Below, one piece after another: positions 32,776-42,196 of a stretch of 64,000 nucleotides of DNA (positions are counted from its first letter, which is position 1; each line of letters opens with the position of its first letter). The translations under genes and the position numbers were made by a program. Below the pieces are notes generated by a model. The model saw only the letters and a list, made by a program, of their open reading frames with translations, did no database searches and had not been told where the DNA came from. The stretch spans positions 33,092-97,091 of the forward strand of contig NZ_JAMZIK010000043.1 in the NCBI RefSeq assembly GCF_024178315.1, in the 5' to 3' direction. Source of the stretch: Siccirubricoccus soli. GTDB lineage: Bacteria; Pseudomonadota; Alphaproteobacteria; Acetobacterales; Acetobacteraceae.

Positions 32776-35379
32776 GTGCCGCTACCTGTCATGCCGACGT
32801 CCCGGGAGCTTTGGGCCAAGATCCTGCGTGACAAGACCGGCCAGATTGTCCGCTGGCATCACCTTGTCGCGCATTCGGCCGATGTCGCTGCCGTGGCCGA
32901 GGCGCTGCTCGACATGCCTATCCTGGGTCGCCGGCTGGCACGGCTCGCTGACCGAGACGCGCTCGACCCGGTCACCAAGGCCCGCTTGGCTGCCCTCTGC
33001 TTTCTACACGACATCGGCAAGGCCAATCGTGGATTCCGCCGGCGTGTCGATCCGCAGGCGCTCCCGGTCGGCCATATCGACCAGCTCCTCTGGCTGGTGC
33101 AGGCGCCGGACGCAGAGGACTTGACGGTGCGCCTTCATGACGTCCTCGGTCTGGACCGCTTGGCGGCATGGTTCGGCGACGAGGGGAGTTGCGACCTCTT
33201 CGACGCCGTCTTCGCCCACCACGGTCGCCCCTGGCGAGTTAAAGAGCTGCCGATCCTGCCCAGCGCCCGCGCGCACTGGCGCGCCGATGCCGAGGGCGAC
33301 CCGATTGCCGACCTGGCGCCGTTACGGCAGGCCTTGGACGCGTGGTTCGCCCCGGCCTTCGAGCGCGGCCCGCCGCTGCCGGAGACACCGCCCTTCCACC
33401 ACGCCTTCGCCGGCCTGCTGATGCTGGCCGACTGGCTCGGCTCGGACGAGCGCTTCTTTCCCATGGCCAATGGCTCCTATGCTGGCCGTATGGCGGAGGC
33501 ACGTGTCTGGGCGCTGGAAGCCTTGACCGCCACCGGCCTGGCCGTCGAGCCGCGTCGCCTTGTCCTGCGCGCTGCGGCCCCGGACTTCGCGGCGAGCTTC
33601 GGCGTGCCCCGGCCCCGGCCGGCGCAGGCCGCAACCGGGGAGGCCGCCGCCCGCTGCCTGGTGCTGGAGGCCGAGACGGGATCGGGCAAGACCGAGGCGG
33701 CGCTCTGGCGCTTCAAGACGCTGTTCGAACAGGGCGCGGTGGACGGGCTCTACTTCGCCTTGCCGACGCGAGTGGCGGCGACGCAGGTCTTCCACCGCGT
33801 CCTGGCCTTCCGCGACCGGCTCTTCGGCCCGGCAGATCAGCCTGCCGTCGTGCTGGCGGTGCCAGGGCAGGTGCGGGCCGACGCAGCCGAGGGCCACCCG
33901 CTGCCCGATTTTCGCTTCGAATGGAGCGATGACCCGGATGGCGGCAAGACCCGGGCCCGCTGGGCCGCTGAGCATCCCAAACGCTTCCTGGCGGCGCAGA
34001 TCGCGATCGGCACGCTCGATCAAGCACTGCTGGGCACCATTCGGGTGAAGCATGCGCATCTGCGGGGCACGGCGCTACTGCGACATCTGTTGGTGGTGGA
34101 CGAGGTGCATGCCTCCGACCGCTACATGGAAGATCTGCTCGGCAGTCTGCTGCGCGAACACCTGCGCGCCGGTGGCCATGCCCTGCTGCTCTCGGCGACG
34201 CTTGGGGCCGGCATGCGCTCGCGCCTGCTGGGCACGCCCTGCCCGCCGGCTAGGGTGGCGGCAGCCTTGCCCTATCCGGCGTTGAGCTGGGCAGAGGCGG
34301 GACGGGAGCAGCAGCAGGCCCTGGAGCCCGCTGGTCCGGGGAAGGTGACGGAACTGGAGCTGGCCGACTGGCTGGACCGGCCTGAGGCCATCGCCGCTCG
34401 GGCGCTGCGGGCGGCCGAAGCAGGCGCCAGGGTGCTGGTGCTGCGCAACACGGTCGGCGCGGCGGTGGCGACGACGCGGGCGCTGGAGGTCCTGACCGGC
34501 CCGGATCACCCCGCGCTCTTCCGGGTGGGCGGGGTGCCGACGCTGCATCATGGTCGCTTCGCCGGGGCGGACCGCCTGCGGCTGGATGCGGCAGTGGAGG
34601 CGGGCTTCGGCCGCGACCGCGGCGTGGGGAAAGGGGGCGTTGTCGTCGGGACCCAGACGCTGGAGGTTTCCCTCGATCTCGATGCCGATCTGCTGCTTAC
34701 CGATCTCTGCCCGGCGGATGTGCTGCTGCAGCGGCTAGGCCGGCTGCACCGGCATTCCGGGCGCAGTCGGCCGGCCGGCTTCGTAGCGCCACATGCCCTG
34801 GTGCTGGTGCCCCAGGGGCGCGAAATGCTGCGGCTGGCAGAGCGGCGCGGGCGGCACGGCCTGGGTCGGGTCTATGAGGACTGGCGCATGATCGAGGCAA
34901 CCTGGCGCCTGCTGGAAGGGCATGCGACCTGGCGCGTGCCGGAAATGAACCGCCTCCTGGTCGAAAACGCGACGCATCCCGAGGCGCTCGCTGCCATTGA
35001 GGCGGCTTGGCGGGAAGCAGATGACCGTTGGGCGCGGCATCTCCACTCCATCGCCGGCACCGGAATTGCGCGGCGGCAGCAGGCGGGGGTGGCGCTCCTC
35101 GACCGGTCCAGGCCCTTCAGCGACTTCGTGCTGGCTTCAGACGAACGGCTGGCCACGCGACTGGGTGCGAAGGACTTGCTGGTGACGGTGCCGGAGGGGT
35201 TGGCCGGTCCCTTCGGTTCAGCACCGGGCGCCCTGCGGTTGCCGCACCACATGCTGTCCGGCCTGGGAGAGATGGTGGAGCCGGAGGCTTGGCAACAGAC
35301 CGAGGATGGGGTCCGATTTCGGGTGGGCGGGCACGCCTTCACCTATGACCGCATGGGTCTGCAGGTGTCGGCGGCGTAG
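32776..35379 (+). CDS. cas3: Cas3 HD nuclease/helicase, type I-E
   Basis: 867 residues from GTG 32776 (ATG 32791 is an alternative). The HD nuclease comes first: WHHLVAHSADVAAVAEALL, CFLHDIGKANRGF (HD at 78-79) and DAVFAHHGRPW. The helicase follows: Walker A EAETGSGKTEAALWR (about 298), DEVH box in VVDEVHASDRYM (about 442), LLSATLG (about 473) and motif VI LLQRLGRLHRH. It is the nuclease-helicase recruited by Cascade to degrade target DNA. Unlike the compact E. coli locus, cas3 is separated from casA by CRISPR array 1. All catalytic motifs look intact. Confidence 0.95.
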   Translation: MPLPVMPTSRELWAKILRDKTGQIVRWHHLVAHSADVAAVAEALLDMPILGRRLARLADRDALDPVTKARLAALCFLHDIGKANRGFRRRVDPQALPVGHIDQLLWLVQAPDAEDLTVRLHDVLGLDRLAAWFGDEGSCDLFDAVFAHHGRPWRVKELPILPSARAHWRADAEGDPIADLAPLRQALDAWFAPAFERGPPLPETPPFHHAFAGLLMLADWLGSDERFFPMANGSYAGRMAEARVWALEALTATGLAVEPRRLVLRAAAPDFAASFGVPRPRPAQAATGEAAARCLVLEAETGSGKTEAALWRFKTLFEQGAVDGLYFALPTRVAATQVFHRVLAFRDRLFGPADQPAVVLAVPGQVRADAAEGHPLPDFRFEWSDDPDGGKTRARWAAEHPKRFLAAQIAIGTLDQALLGTIRVKHAHLRGTALLRHLLVVDEVHASDRYMEDLLGSLLREHLRAGGHALLLSATLGAGMRSRLLGTPCPPARVAAALPYPALSWAEAGREQQQALEPAGPGKVTELELADWLDRPEAIAARALRAAEAGARVLVLRNTVGAAVATTRALEVLTGPDHPALFRVGGVPTLHHGRFAGADRLRLDAAVEAGFGRDRGVGKGGVVVGTQTLEVSLDLDADLLLTDLCPADVLLQRLGRLHRHSGRSRPAGFVAPHALVLVPQGREMLRLAERRGRHGLGRVYEDWRMIEATWRLLEGHATWRVPEMNRLLVENATHPEALAAIEAAWREADDRWARHLHSIAGTGIARRQQAGVALLDRSRPFSDFVLASDERLATRLGAKDLLVTVPEGLAGPFGSAPGALRLPHHMLSGLGEMVEPEAWQQTEDGVRFRVGGHAFTYDRMGLQVSAA

Positions 35380-35437
35380 GGCACGCTCCAGGGCTCCTTG
35401 ACAATTCGGCAGTTTTCTAAGGTGGTTAGCACCTAGA
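35380..35437 (+). promoter_or_regulatory. Leader of CRISPR array 1
   Basis: A 58-base stretch between the cas3 stop and the first repeat. It holds TTGACAATTCGGCAGTTTTC from 35398 and ends in AGAG before the repeat. The leader of array 2 has the same elements (TTGACAAT, then GAGTTTTAT, ending AGAG). Shared position and sequence mark it as the leader and promoter, so transcription runs left to right. Confidence 0.6.
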
Positions 35438-36197
35438 GGCTCCCCCGCCCACGCGGGGATGGACCACCTTCGGGCGGCCGGGCCTCGCGCACGCTGCGGG
35501 CTCCCCCGCCCACGCGGGGATGGACCTGGGGGGCATGGAGGTAGTGATGTGCTGCAGGCGGCTCCCCCGCCCACGCGGGGATGGACCCTTCGCCCAGGCC
35601 ACCAGGTCGAGCGCATCGCCGGCTCCCCCGCCCACGCGGGGATGGACCAGGCGGGATCCGAAAGGTCGTGGTGGATCCACGGGCTCCCCCGCCCACGCGG
35701 GGATGGACCTGTTCCTGTGAGGGACAGAACCGGGCGCAGCTCGGCTCCCCCGCCCACGCGGGGATGGACCGTCGTTCGGCGTCACCTGGCCGCCCGTGGC
35801 GCGGGCTCCCCCGCCCACGCGGGGATGGACCCCCTTACCATATCGCGGAGTCCTTTCCAGACCCGGCTCCCCCGCCCACGCGGGGATGGACCCGCCGCCA
35901 GGGTAAGGCCGGGCTGGGACTCTAGGGCTCCCCCGCCCACGCGGGGGTGGACCCGCCGCCAGGGTAAGGCCGGGCGGGGACTCGAGGGCTCCCCCGCCCA
36001 CGCGGGGGTGGACCCGCCGCCAGGGTAAGGCCGGGCGGGGACTCGAGGGCTCCCCCGCCCACGCGGGGGTGGACCCGCCGCCAGGGTAAGGCCGGGCGGG
36101 GACTCGAGGGCTCCCCCGCCCACGCGGGGATGGACCGCAGCGCGCCTCGGCCGAGCGCTCCTATACCAAAGCTCCCCCGCCCACGCGGGGACAGATT
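35438..36197 (+). CRISPR. CRISPR array 1, 13 repeats, 12 spacers
   Basis: 28-base repeats (GGCTCCCCCGCCCACGCGGG then GATGGACC) recur every 61 bases from 35438 to 36170, with 33-base spacers. The stem CCCCGC/GCGGGG encloses the loop CCAC, the usual type I-E hairpin, and GATGGACC would be the 5' handle. The last repeat (36170-36197) is degenerate at its 3' end, so this is the leader-distal end. Repeats 9-11 have GGGGGTGG in place of GGGGATGG. Spacers 9, 10 and 11 (35954, 36015, 36076) are identical, and spacer 8 (35893) differs from them at two positions. Confidence 0.97.
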
Positions 36198-36200
36198 TGC

Positions 36201-36306
36201 CTAGAGCAGATCGCGTTCAGATGGAATCAGCTGAACGCGTGAAAATGCTCGCAAAACTACGGCCTGGAGCATGCTGCGTGAGCGCAAGCGAACGCCGCAT
36301 GCTCCA
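36201..36306. repeat. Palindromic intergenic repeat, copy 1 (TAGAGCAGATCGC family)
   Basis: Begins CTAGAGCAGATCGCG and contains two nested hairpins: GCGTTCAG...CTGAACGC and GAGCATGCTGCGT...ACGCCGCATGCTC (one mismatch). A copy with about 90% visible identity lies at 58843-58949. It sits three bases after the degenerate last CRISPR repeat. Confidence 0.85.
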
Positions 36307-36573
36307 GCCGTGCGGCGCGTAAACGTTGCGGCTGGTGTCTCAGCCTGAGTGGCCCCTGCTCCCGATCCAGCAAAGGGGACATGATCCTGGATTATTGATA
36401 AATCGTTCCATTACCATGCCGCGGTGCTTCCCCTGCGTCGCGCGTCAGAACCTCTGTTCCACTATCACGACGCGCTTATTGAATATCCTCGCTTGCAAAT
36501 GGCCGTTGGTTTATGGACTGTGAGCGTCTGAGGCTCGCTGGTTAGGTGATTTTGCCATCATGCTGACAAGCCC
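36307..36573. other. Intergenic region upstream of casA
   Basis: No gene is seen. The region has lower G+C than its surroundings (for example around 36385-36420 and 36475-36500) and probably carries the promoter for the casA-cas2 operon, but no clear -35/-10 pair can be named. Confidence 0.45.
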
Positions 36574-38133
36574 ATGAACACGCTGATCCAGCCCTGCATC
36601 CGCGTCATTCGCCCAGATGGTCGCCAGGATCTGCTGACCCTGCCGGGCGTGCTCGCCGCCTGTATGCAGGACGCGATCACGGGCTTCACCGCCCTCCGGC
36701 CACATCAGCGCCATGCCTGGCATGCCTTCCTGGTCCAGCTCGGCACCCTGGCCCTACTGAGAGCCGGCCTGTTGGCGCCGCCAGAGAATGAAGGCGCTTG
36801 GCGCGACCTGCTGCGCGGCCTGACGCCGGAGCATGCGGATGACGCGCCCTGGTGCTTGCTTGGCCCGTCCAACCGGCCGGCGCTGCTGCAACCCCCCATC
36901 CCGGATGGGATCGGCGCCCTGAAGAACGCCGTGTCGACGCCCGATGCGCTCGACCTGCTCGTTGCGTCGAAGAACCATGATCTGAAGCGGCAGGTCATGG
37001 CCGCGGCAGCGCCGGATGACTGGCTCTTTGCCCTGGTCAGCCTGCAGACGATGGAAGGCTTTCTGGGCGCGGGCAATTACGGCATCAGCCGCATGAATGG
37101 CGGCTTCGCCAACCGGCCGGCGCTTTGCCTCGTGCCGCCCGGCGGACCGGGAGCACATGTGCGGCGCGACATCCGCTGCCTGCTCGCGCTGGGCGGCCGG
37201 CCGCCCCTCTCGGAAGGCTGCGCCGAGGCTGGCGGGCTCGCCCTGCTCTGGCTGGAGCCCTGGGACGGCGCCGCCTCCCTGCCGCGCATGCGGCTCGACC
37301 CGCTCTATATCGAGATCTGCCGCCGTGTCCGCCTGGTGGAGGTGGCGGGGCGCATCGCTGCCCGGGCCGGGGGGTCCAAGGCGCCGCGCGTCGCGCCCGC
37401 GCCGGGCGGCGTCACCGGGGATCCCTGGGCGCCGGTGCTGACCGAGAAGGACGGCAGCCTGAAGGTGCTGACCGTCGATGCCCGCGGCTTCGGTTACCGG
37501 CGCATGGTGGAGCTAATGTTCTCCCCCTCCATCAGGCACGCCCCGTTGCAGGACCCGCAGGCGGAGGACCCGGCCGAGGGGCTGGTGCTGCTGGCGCGCG
37601 CCCTGACGCGCGGTCAGGGCAAGACCGAGGGTTACCACGAGCGGCGCGTTCCGCTCACCCGGCGCGTCCGCGCGCTGTTCGCCAGCCGCGCGGCCGACCG
37701 CGCCGCCGCCACGGCGCAGGAGCGCGTGGCGCTGGCCGCCGCCATGGCCAATGCCCTGCGCTTTGGCCTGCTTGCCCTGCTGGAAAACGGGCCGGAAGCG
37801 GTAGACCCGCGTGATGAGGAGGCGAAGCGCAAGGCAGAGACCTTCCTCCGCCGCTTTGACGCCGGGGTGGACCGCGACTTCTTCCCGGCCCTGTGGCGAG
37901 AGCTGGAGCAGGATGATAGGGCGGCGCGGGAGGCGGAGCGGCGCGCCTGGGTGCGCGGCCTGCTCGACCAGGCCCGTACCCTGCTCGACGTCGCCGATGC
38001 CGCGGCGCCGAAATCCTCCCGTCTCCGCTACCGCGCCCGGGTCCGAGGCCGTGCCGCCCTTTTGCATGTTGCCTACAGGCCCGATGGCCTGCTCGCCTCC
38101 TGGCTGAAGGAACCGCAGCGTGACGCCGCCTGA
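36574..38133 (+). CDS. casA: Cascade large subunit CasA/Cse1
   Basis: 519 residues from ATG 36574. It has the Cse1 N-terminus (CIRVIRPDGRQDLLTLPGVLAA), the GFTALRPHQRHAWHAFLVQLGTLAL block, and the loop GNYGISRMNGGFANRPAL typical of the subunit. Cse1 recognises the PAM and recruits Cas3. The length is close to the E. coli protein. The operon downstream is tightly packed (overlaps of 14, 4, 1 and 10 bases). Confidence 0.95.
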   Translation: MNTLIQPCIRVIRPDGRQDLLTLPGVLAACMQDAITGFTALRPHQRHAWHAFLVQLGTLALLRAGLLAPPENEGAWRDLLRGLTPEHADDAPWCLLGPSNRPALLQPPIPDGIGALKNAVSTPDALDLLVASKNHDLKRQVMAAAAPDDWLFALVSLQTMEGFLGAGNYGISRMNGGFANRPALCLVPPGGPGAHVRRDIRCLLALGGRPPLSEGCAEAGGLALLWLEPWDGAASLPRMRLDPLYIEICRRVRLVEVAGRIAARAGGSKAPRVAPAPGGVTGDPWAPVLTEKDGSLKVLTVDARGFGYRRMVELMFSPSIRHAPLQDPQAEDPAEGLVLLARALTRGQGKTEGYHERRVPLTRRVRALFASRAADRAAATAQERVALAAAMANALRFGLLALLENGPEAVDPRDEEAKRKAETFLRRFDAGVDRDFFPALWRELEQDDRAAREAERRAWVRGLLDQARTLLDVADAAAPKSSRLRYRARVRGRAALLHVAYRPDGLLASWLKEPQRDAA

Positions 38134-38683
38134 TCCCTCCGCCGCCCCGCCCGATGCGGCGGAGGCGCTGCGTGCCATCGCCCGGCGCCTGGCTGACCCG
38201 CATCTCGGCCCCGGCCCGCGCGCGGCGCTGCGGCGCCTCGACCCGGCAGGCAACCTCGCCGTGCCGGCCTTGCAGCGACTGCTGGCGGACCTGCCGGAGC
38301 GCTGGCTACAGGACGGGGGCGAGCGGGCCTGGGCGCTGCTGATCCATTCCCTGGCCCTGGCAGCGCCGGATCTGCACCGCGGCGGCCCACCGCTCGGCGC
38401 CGCCTTGTACACCGCCGGCTACAGCGAGGGCCGGCTGACCCGGCTGCTGCAGGCTCGCCCGACCGAACTGCTGGTGGTGCTGCCGCGCATGGTCCGCTTC
38501 CTCGTCGCCAAAGGGCGGAAGCTCGATCCAGATGCGCTCCGGCACCTGGTGCTGAGCGCCTTCCGCGGGCAGGCCGCAGCCTCCGAAGAGGCCCGTACCG
38601 CCATCGCCCGCGCCTATTACCGCGCCGAGGCCGCCGCTGAGACGGCCGCCCGGACGCAAGCCCCCGAGGATGCCACCGCATGA
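38120..38683 (+). CDS. casB: Cascade small subunit CasB/Cse2
   Basis: 187 residues from a GTG that overlaps casA by 14 bases. The helical Cse2 fold is suggested by LRAIARRLADPHLGPGPRAALRRLDP, AWALLIHSLALAAP and LLVVLPRMVRFLVAKGRKLDPDALRHLVL. Two copies of Cse2 normally line the belly of Cascade. The protein is basic as expected. Confidence 0.92.
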   Translation: MTPPDPSAAPPDAAEALRAIARRLADPHLGPGPRAALRRLDPAGNLAVPALQRLLADLPERWLQDGGERAWALLIHSLALAAPDLHRGGPPLGAALYTAGYSEGRLTRLLQARPTELLVVLPRMVRFLVAKGRKLDPDALRHLVLSAFRGQAAASEEARTAIARAYYRAEAAAETAARTQAPEDATA

Positions 38684-39828
38684 CGCCGCCGCGCTTCGTC
38701 CAGATCCATACCCTCGCCGCCTATCCGGCAGTGCTGCTGAACCGCGACGACGCCGGCCTCGCCAAGCGGCTGCCCTTCGGTGGTGCCTCCCGCATCCGCG
38801 TCTCCTCGCAATGCCTGAAGCGACACTGGCGGGTGGTGGAGGATGATTGGGCACTGAAGGCGATCGGCCAGCCCATGGCCATCCGCTCGCGCGAGGTGGT
38901 AGAGCGCGAGATCATGCCGCGCCTCGGCGAGTTGCCGTCGGCCATCGCCGAGGCGGTGCGGGTCTCCCTGGCGAAGAAGCTCTACGGCGACAAGAGCGTC
39001 GAGATTTCGAGCCGCCAGGCCCTGCTGCTCGGCCAGCCGGAGATCGAGCATATCGTGGCGTTGGCGCGGACGGCGGTGGCGGGGGCCGACAGCCCCAAGG
39101 CGGCCGAGGCCGGCATTGAGGCGCGCTTCGGCAAGGGTGAGGGCAAGAAGAACCTGGCAGCCATGAAGGCGGTGGCGGGTGACCTCGCCGCCGGACTGGA
39201 AAGCGCTCTGTTCGGCCGGATGGTCACCTCCGACCCCGAGGCCAATACCGAGGCCGCCATCCATGTCGCGCACGCCTTCACTGTGCATGCGGAGGAGAGC
39301 GAGAGCGACTACTTCACCGTCATCGACGATCTGACGCGCGAGGCGGGCGAGACCGGATCGGCCGGCCTGTTCGAGACGGAGCTGACCTCCGGCCTGTTCT
39401 ACGGCTATGTCGTGGTGGACGTGCCCGGCCTGGTCGCCAATCTCGGCAATGACGCGGCGCTGGGCGGGCGGGTCGTGGAGCACTTGCTGCACCTGATCGC
39501 CACCGTCTCCCCGGGGGCAAAGAAAGGCTCGACCGCGCCCTATGCCTGGGCGGAGGCATTGCTCGTGGAACTGGGCACGCGCCAGCCACGCAGCCTGGCC
39601 AATGCCTTCCGCAGGCCAGTGCCGCTCTCCGGCGAGGGCGACCTGCTTGGCCGCGCGCTCGATGCCCTTTCGGCGCATATGGCGCGGCTCGATGCTTGCT
39701 ACGGGCTGAAGGAGGAGCGCGGCCTGCTCAGCGCCGCCGAGGCCAGCCTGCCAGGGACGGGCGTGCCGCGCAGCCTGGATGATCTCGCGGCCTGGGTGCG
39801 CGGGGCGATTGCCGCCGGGGCTGCCTGA
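38680..39828 (+). CDS. cas7: Cascade backbone subunit Cas7e/CasC
   Basis: 382 residues, ATG overlapping the casB stop. The start FVQIHTLAAYPAVLLNRDDAGLAKRLPFGG and SRIRVSSQCLKRHWR are diagnostic for Cas7e, which polymerises along the crRNA. The middle contains HVAHAFTVHAEESESDYFTVIDDL, and the C-terminal part SAGLFETELTSGLFYGYVVVDVPGL. Confidence 0.95.
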   Translation: MTPPRFVQIHTLAAYPAVLLNRDDAGLAKRLPFGGASRIRVSSQCLKRHWRVVEDDWALKAIGQPMAIRSREVVEREIMPRLGELPSAIAEAVRVSLAKKLYGDKSVEISSRQALLLGQPEIEHIVALARTAVAGADSPKAAEAGIEARFGKGEGKKNLAAMKAVAGDLAAGLESALFGRMVTSDPEANTEAAIHVAHAFTVHAEESESDYFTVIDDLTREAGETGSAGLFETELTSGLFYGYVVVDVPGLVANLGNDAALGGRVVEHLLHLIATVSPGAKKGSTAPYAWAEALLVELGTRQPRSLANAFRRPVPLSGEGDLLGRALDALSAHMARLDACYGLKEERGLLSAAEASLPGTGVPRSLDDLAAWVRGAIAAGAA

Positions 39829-40586
39829 TGCCGCGGCACCTGCTCCTGGTGCTGGAGGGGCCGCTGCTCGCCTTCGGCGGAGAGGTGGTCGATGCACGGG
39901 GTGTGGTCGGTGACTTCCCGACCGCCTCCCTACTGATCGGGCTACTAGCCAATGCCCTGGGTTGGCGGCGGGGGGAGCGGGAGCGCCATGCTCGGCTTCA
40001 GGCGCGGCTGGTCTTCGCCGCGCGCATTGACCGGGAAGGTGAGCGCATCACCGATTTCCAAACCGCCCAGCTCGGCAAGGACGACCGCGGTTGGACCACA
40101 AGCGGCACACCGGAGGAGCGTGCCGGCGGCCCCGGTACCTATGCAGCGCCGCACATCCGCCTGCGCGACTACGATGCCGACAAGCGGGTGACGGTGGCGC
40201 TGCGCCTCGACCCCGCTGGGGAGGCGCCGGATCTGGAGGCGCTTGCCGCCGCGCTGGAGAGCCCGGCGCGACCGCTCTTCCTCGGCCGCAAGACCTGCCT
40301 GCCCAGCCGCCCCCTGCTCGGTGGGCTGGTGGAGGCGGAGGGGCTGCTCGCCGCGCTCGCCAGCCTGCCGCCCGAGCCGGCGGTTGGGCTCTGGCGCATT
40401 CTGCTGCCGGCAACCGAACCCACGCTGCTGGGGGATGAACGGCGCTGGGCCGGCGACCTGCGGGACTGGCATTCCGGCGTACATGGCGGCGGGCGGACGG
40501 TGCTGATCCGGCACCTAGCCCCTCCCCGCCCCGATGCCGCATCGGACGATCGCGGACAGGCGGCGGAGGCCGGCACATGCCCCTGA
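39828..40586 (+). CDS. cas5: Cascade subunit Cas5e/CasD
   Basis: 252 residues; the ATG shares one base with the cas7 stop. The Cas5 RAMP N-terminus is HLLLVLEGPLLAFGGEVVDARGVVGDFPTASLLIGLLANALG, followed by TDFQTAQL and IRLRDYDADKRVTVALRL. Cas5e caps the 5' handle of the crRNA. Confidence 0.94.
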   Translation: MPRHLLLVLEGPLLAFGGEVVDARGVVGDFPTASLLIGLLANALGWRRGERERHARLQARLVFAARIDREGERITDFQTAQLGKDDRGWTTSGTPEERAGGPGTYAAPHIRLRDYDADKRVTVALRLDPAGEAPDLEALAAALESPARPLFLGRKTCLPSRPLLGGLVEAEGLLAALASLPPEPAVGLWRILLPATEPTLLGDERRWAGDLRDWHSGVHGGGRTVLIRHLAPPRPDAASDDRGQAAEAGTCP

Positions 40587-41308
40587 CCATGCTGCAGGCG
40601 GAGCCAGACGTGGCGCGGATCTTCCGCTGGGCGCAGGGCCACGGCCTGATGCCGCGGCAGGGCGAGGGCGATGTCGGCTATGCGCTGCATGCCCTGCTCT
40701 GCGCCGTGTTCGGCAACCTTGCGCCGAAGCCCTTCCTGCTGCAGCGCGACGCGCGGCGTCCGCCAAAGCTGCTGGCCTACTCCCAGCAGGACGAGACGAC
40801 GCTGCGCCTGCAGGCAGCGAGCTTCGCTGAACCTGCCGCCCTGGCGGCGCTGGGCGGGCTCGACCGGCTGGCGGCGAAGCGGATGCCGGATCGCTTCCCC
40901 GCCGGCCATCGCCTCGGCTTCTCTGTCCATCTGCGACCGACGGTGCGGCAGGACCGCGACGGCGACCGCCGTAAGGTGCGCGAGGTGGATGCCTTCCTCG
41001 CCGCCATCGACGGCCTGCCGCCCGAGGCCGGCCCGAGCCGGGGCGAGGTCTACCGGGATTGGCTGGCGCGCCGGCTGGCCCCGGGCGCCACGTTGGAGCA
41101 GGTGACCCTGGACGCGTTCCAACTGGTCGAGGCGCAGCGCCGGGATGCTACGCGGGCATTGCGGTTGCGGCGGGCCACGCCGGAAGCCAGCTTCTCCGGT
41201 ATCCTGCGCGTGACGGAGCCGGAGGCCTTCGCGGAGTTGCTTGCCCGCGGCGTGGGACGGCATCGCGCGTTCGGCTTCGGCATGCTGCTGCTGCGGCCCG
41301 TGCGGTAG
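40577..41308 (+). CDS. cas6e: crRNA endoribonuclease Cas6e/CasE
   Basis: 243 residues, overlapping cas5 by ten bases. The likely catalytic His lies in VGYALHALLCAVFG (about residues 34-47), and the C-terminal Gly-rich loop is GVGRHRAFGFGMLLLRPV. It cleaves the repeat at the base of the hairpin. It must process two repeat types here that differ only in the loop (CCAC in array 1, CTGC in array 2). Confidence 0.94.
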   Translation: MPLTMLQAEPDVARIFRWAQGHGLMPRQGEGDVGYALHALLCAVFGNLAPKPFLLQRDARRPPKLLAYSQQDETTLRLQAASFAEPAALAALGGLDRLAAKRMPDRFPAGHRLGFSVHLRPTVRQDRDGDRRKVREVDAFLAAIDGLPPEAGPSRGEVYRDWLARRLAPGATLEQVTLDAFQLVEAQRRDATRALRLRRATPEASFSGILRVTEPEAFAELLARGVGRHRAFGFGMLLLRPVR

Positions 41309-41320
41309 GGCGCGGCCGGG

Positions 41321-42196
41321 ATGCTGAAAGGCCGACTGGGTCTGGAGACGGCGCGGCTGCCGCATGCCGACCGGCACGGCCTGCTCTGGCTGGATCGCGG
41401 CACGCTCTCTGTCGAGGATGGCTGCCTGCGCTTCGTCGCCGCCGGCAGCGAGACGGTGGCGGCGGGCGACTACCGGCTGCCGCACCAATCGGTTTCGCTG
41501 GTCCTGCTCGGGCCTGGGTCGAGCATCAGCCATGACGCGCTGCGCCTGCTGGCCCGCCACGGCACCGGGCTGGCTGCCATCGGTGAGGGCGGGGTGCGTT
41601 TCTACACTGCACAGCCGCTGACACCCGACAGCTCTGCCCTGGCGCGAGCGCAGGCCCTGGCCTGGGCGGATGCGAAGGGCACGCGGATGAAGGTGGCGCG
41701 CCGGATGTACGCTCTCCGCCTGGGCGAGGTACTGCCGCATCGGGACATCACGGTGCTGCGCGGCATCGAGGGTGCCCGTATGAAAGAGGTGTATCGCCTG
41801 GCCGCGGAGCGCGCAGGCATCGCCTGGGCCGGCCGGCGTTACGACCGCGCCAATCCGACGGCGGCGGACCTGCCAAACCAGGCGATCAACCATGCAGCCA
41901 GCGCAGTGGAGGCCGCCGCGGCGATCGCCGTTGCGGCCACGGGCACGATCCCCCAACTCGGCTTTATACATGAGGATTCGGGCCAGAGCTTCGTGCTCGA
42001 CATCGCCGATCTCTTCCGTGACGAGGTGACGGTGCCCTGTGCGTTCAAGGCAGTGGCGATCGCGCAGCGCCATTCGGGCGATCCGATCGAGCGGACCACG
42101 CGGCGGATCGTCGCCGAGCGCTTGCGCCGGGGCGGCGTGATCCCGGCGATGATCGACCGGATCAAGGCGCTGTTCGTCGAGGAGCCAAGCGCCTGA
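41321..42196 (+). CDS. cas1: CRISPR integrase Cas1, type I-E
   Basis: 291 residues from ATG 41321. The metal ligands appear to be the Glu in RGIEGARMKEVYR, the His in GFIHEDSGQSFVLDIADLFRDE and the Asp residues of DIADLF. The N-terminal beta domain is VSLVLLGPGSSISHDALRLLARHGTG. It forms the spacer-integrating complex with Cas2. Confidence 0.96.
   Translation: MLKGRLGLETARLPHADRHGLLWLDRGTLSVEDGCLRFVAAGSETVAAGDYRLPHQSVSLVLLGPGSSISHDALRLLARHGTGLAAIGEGGVRFYTAQPLTPDSSALARAQALAWADAKGTRMKVARRMYALRLGEVLPHRDITVLRGIEGARMKEVYRLAAERAGIAWAGRRYDRANPTAADLPNQAINHAASAVEAAAAIAVAATGTIPQLGFIHEDSGQSFVLDIADLFRDEVTVPCAFKAVAIAQRHSGDPIERTTRRIVAERLRRGGVIPAMIDRIKALFVEEPSA

Noticed and set aside
35426..36123. Long reading frames on both strands with repeating PPPTRGWT or GGGA...PSPRGRG peptides in array 1
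   Set aside because: They are produced by the regular 61-base CRISPR repeat-spacer units and have no start, domain or codon bias of a gene.
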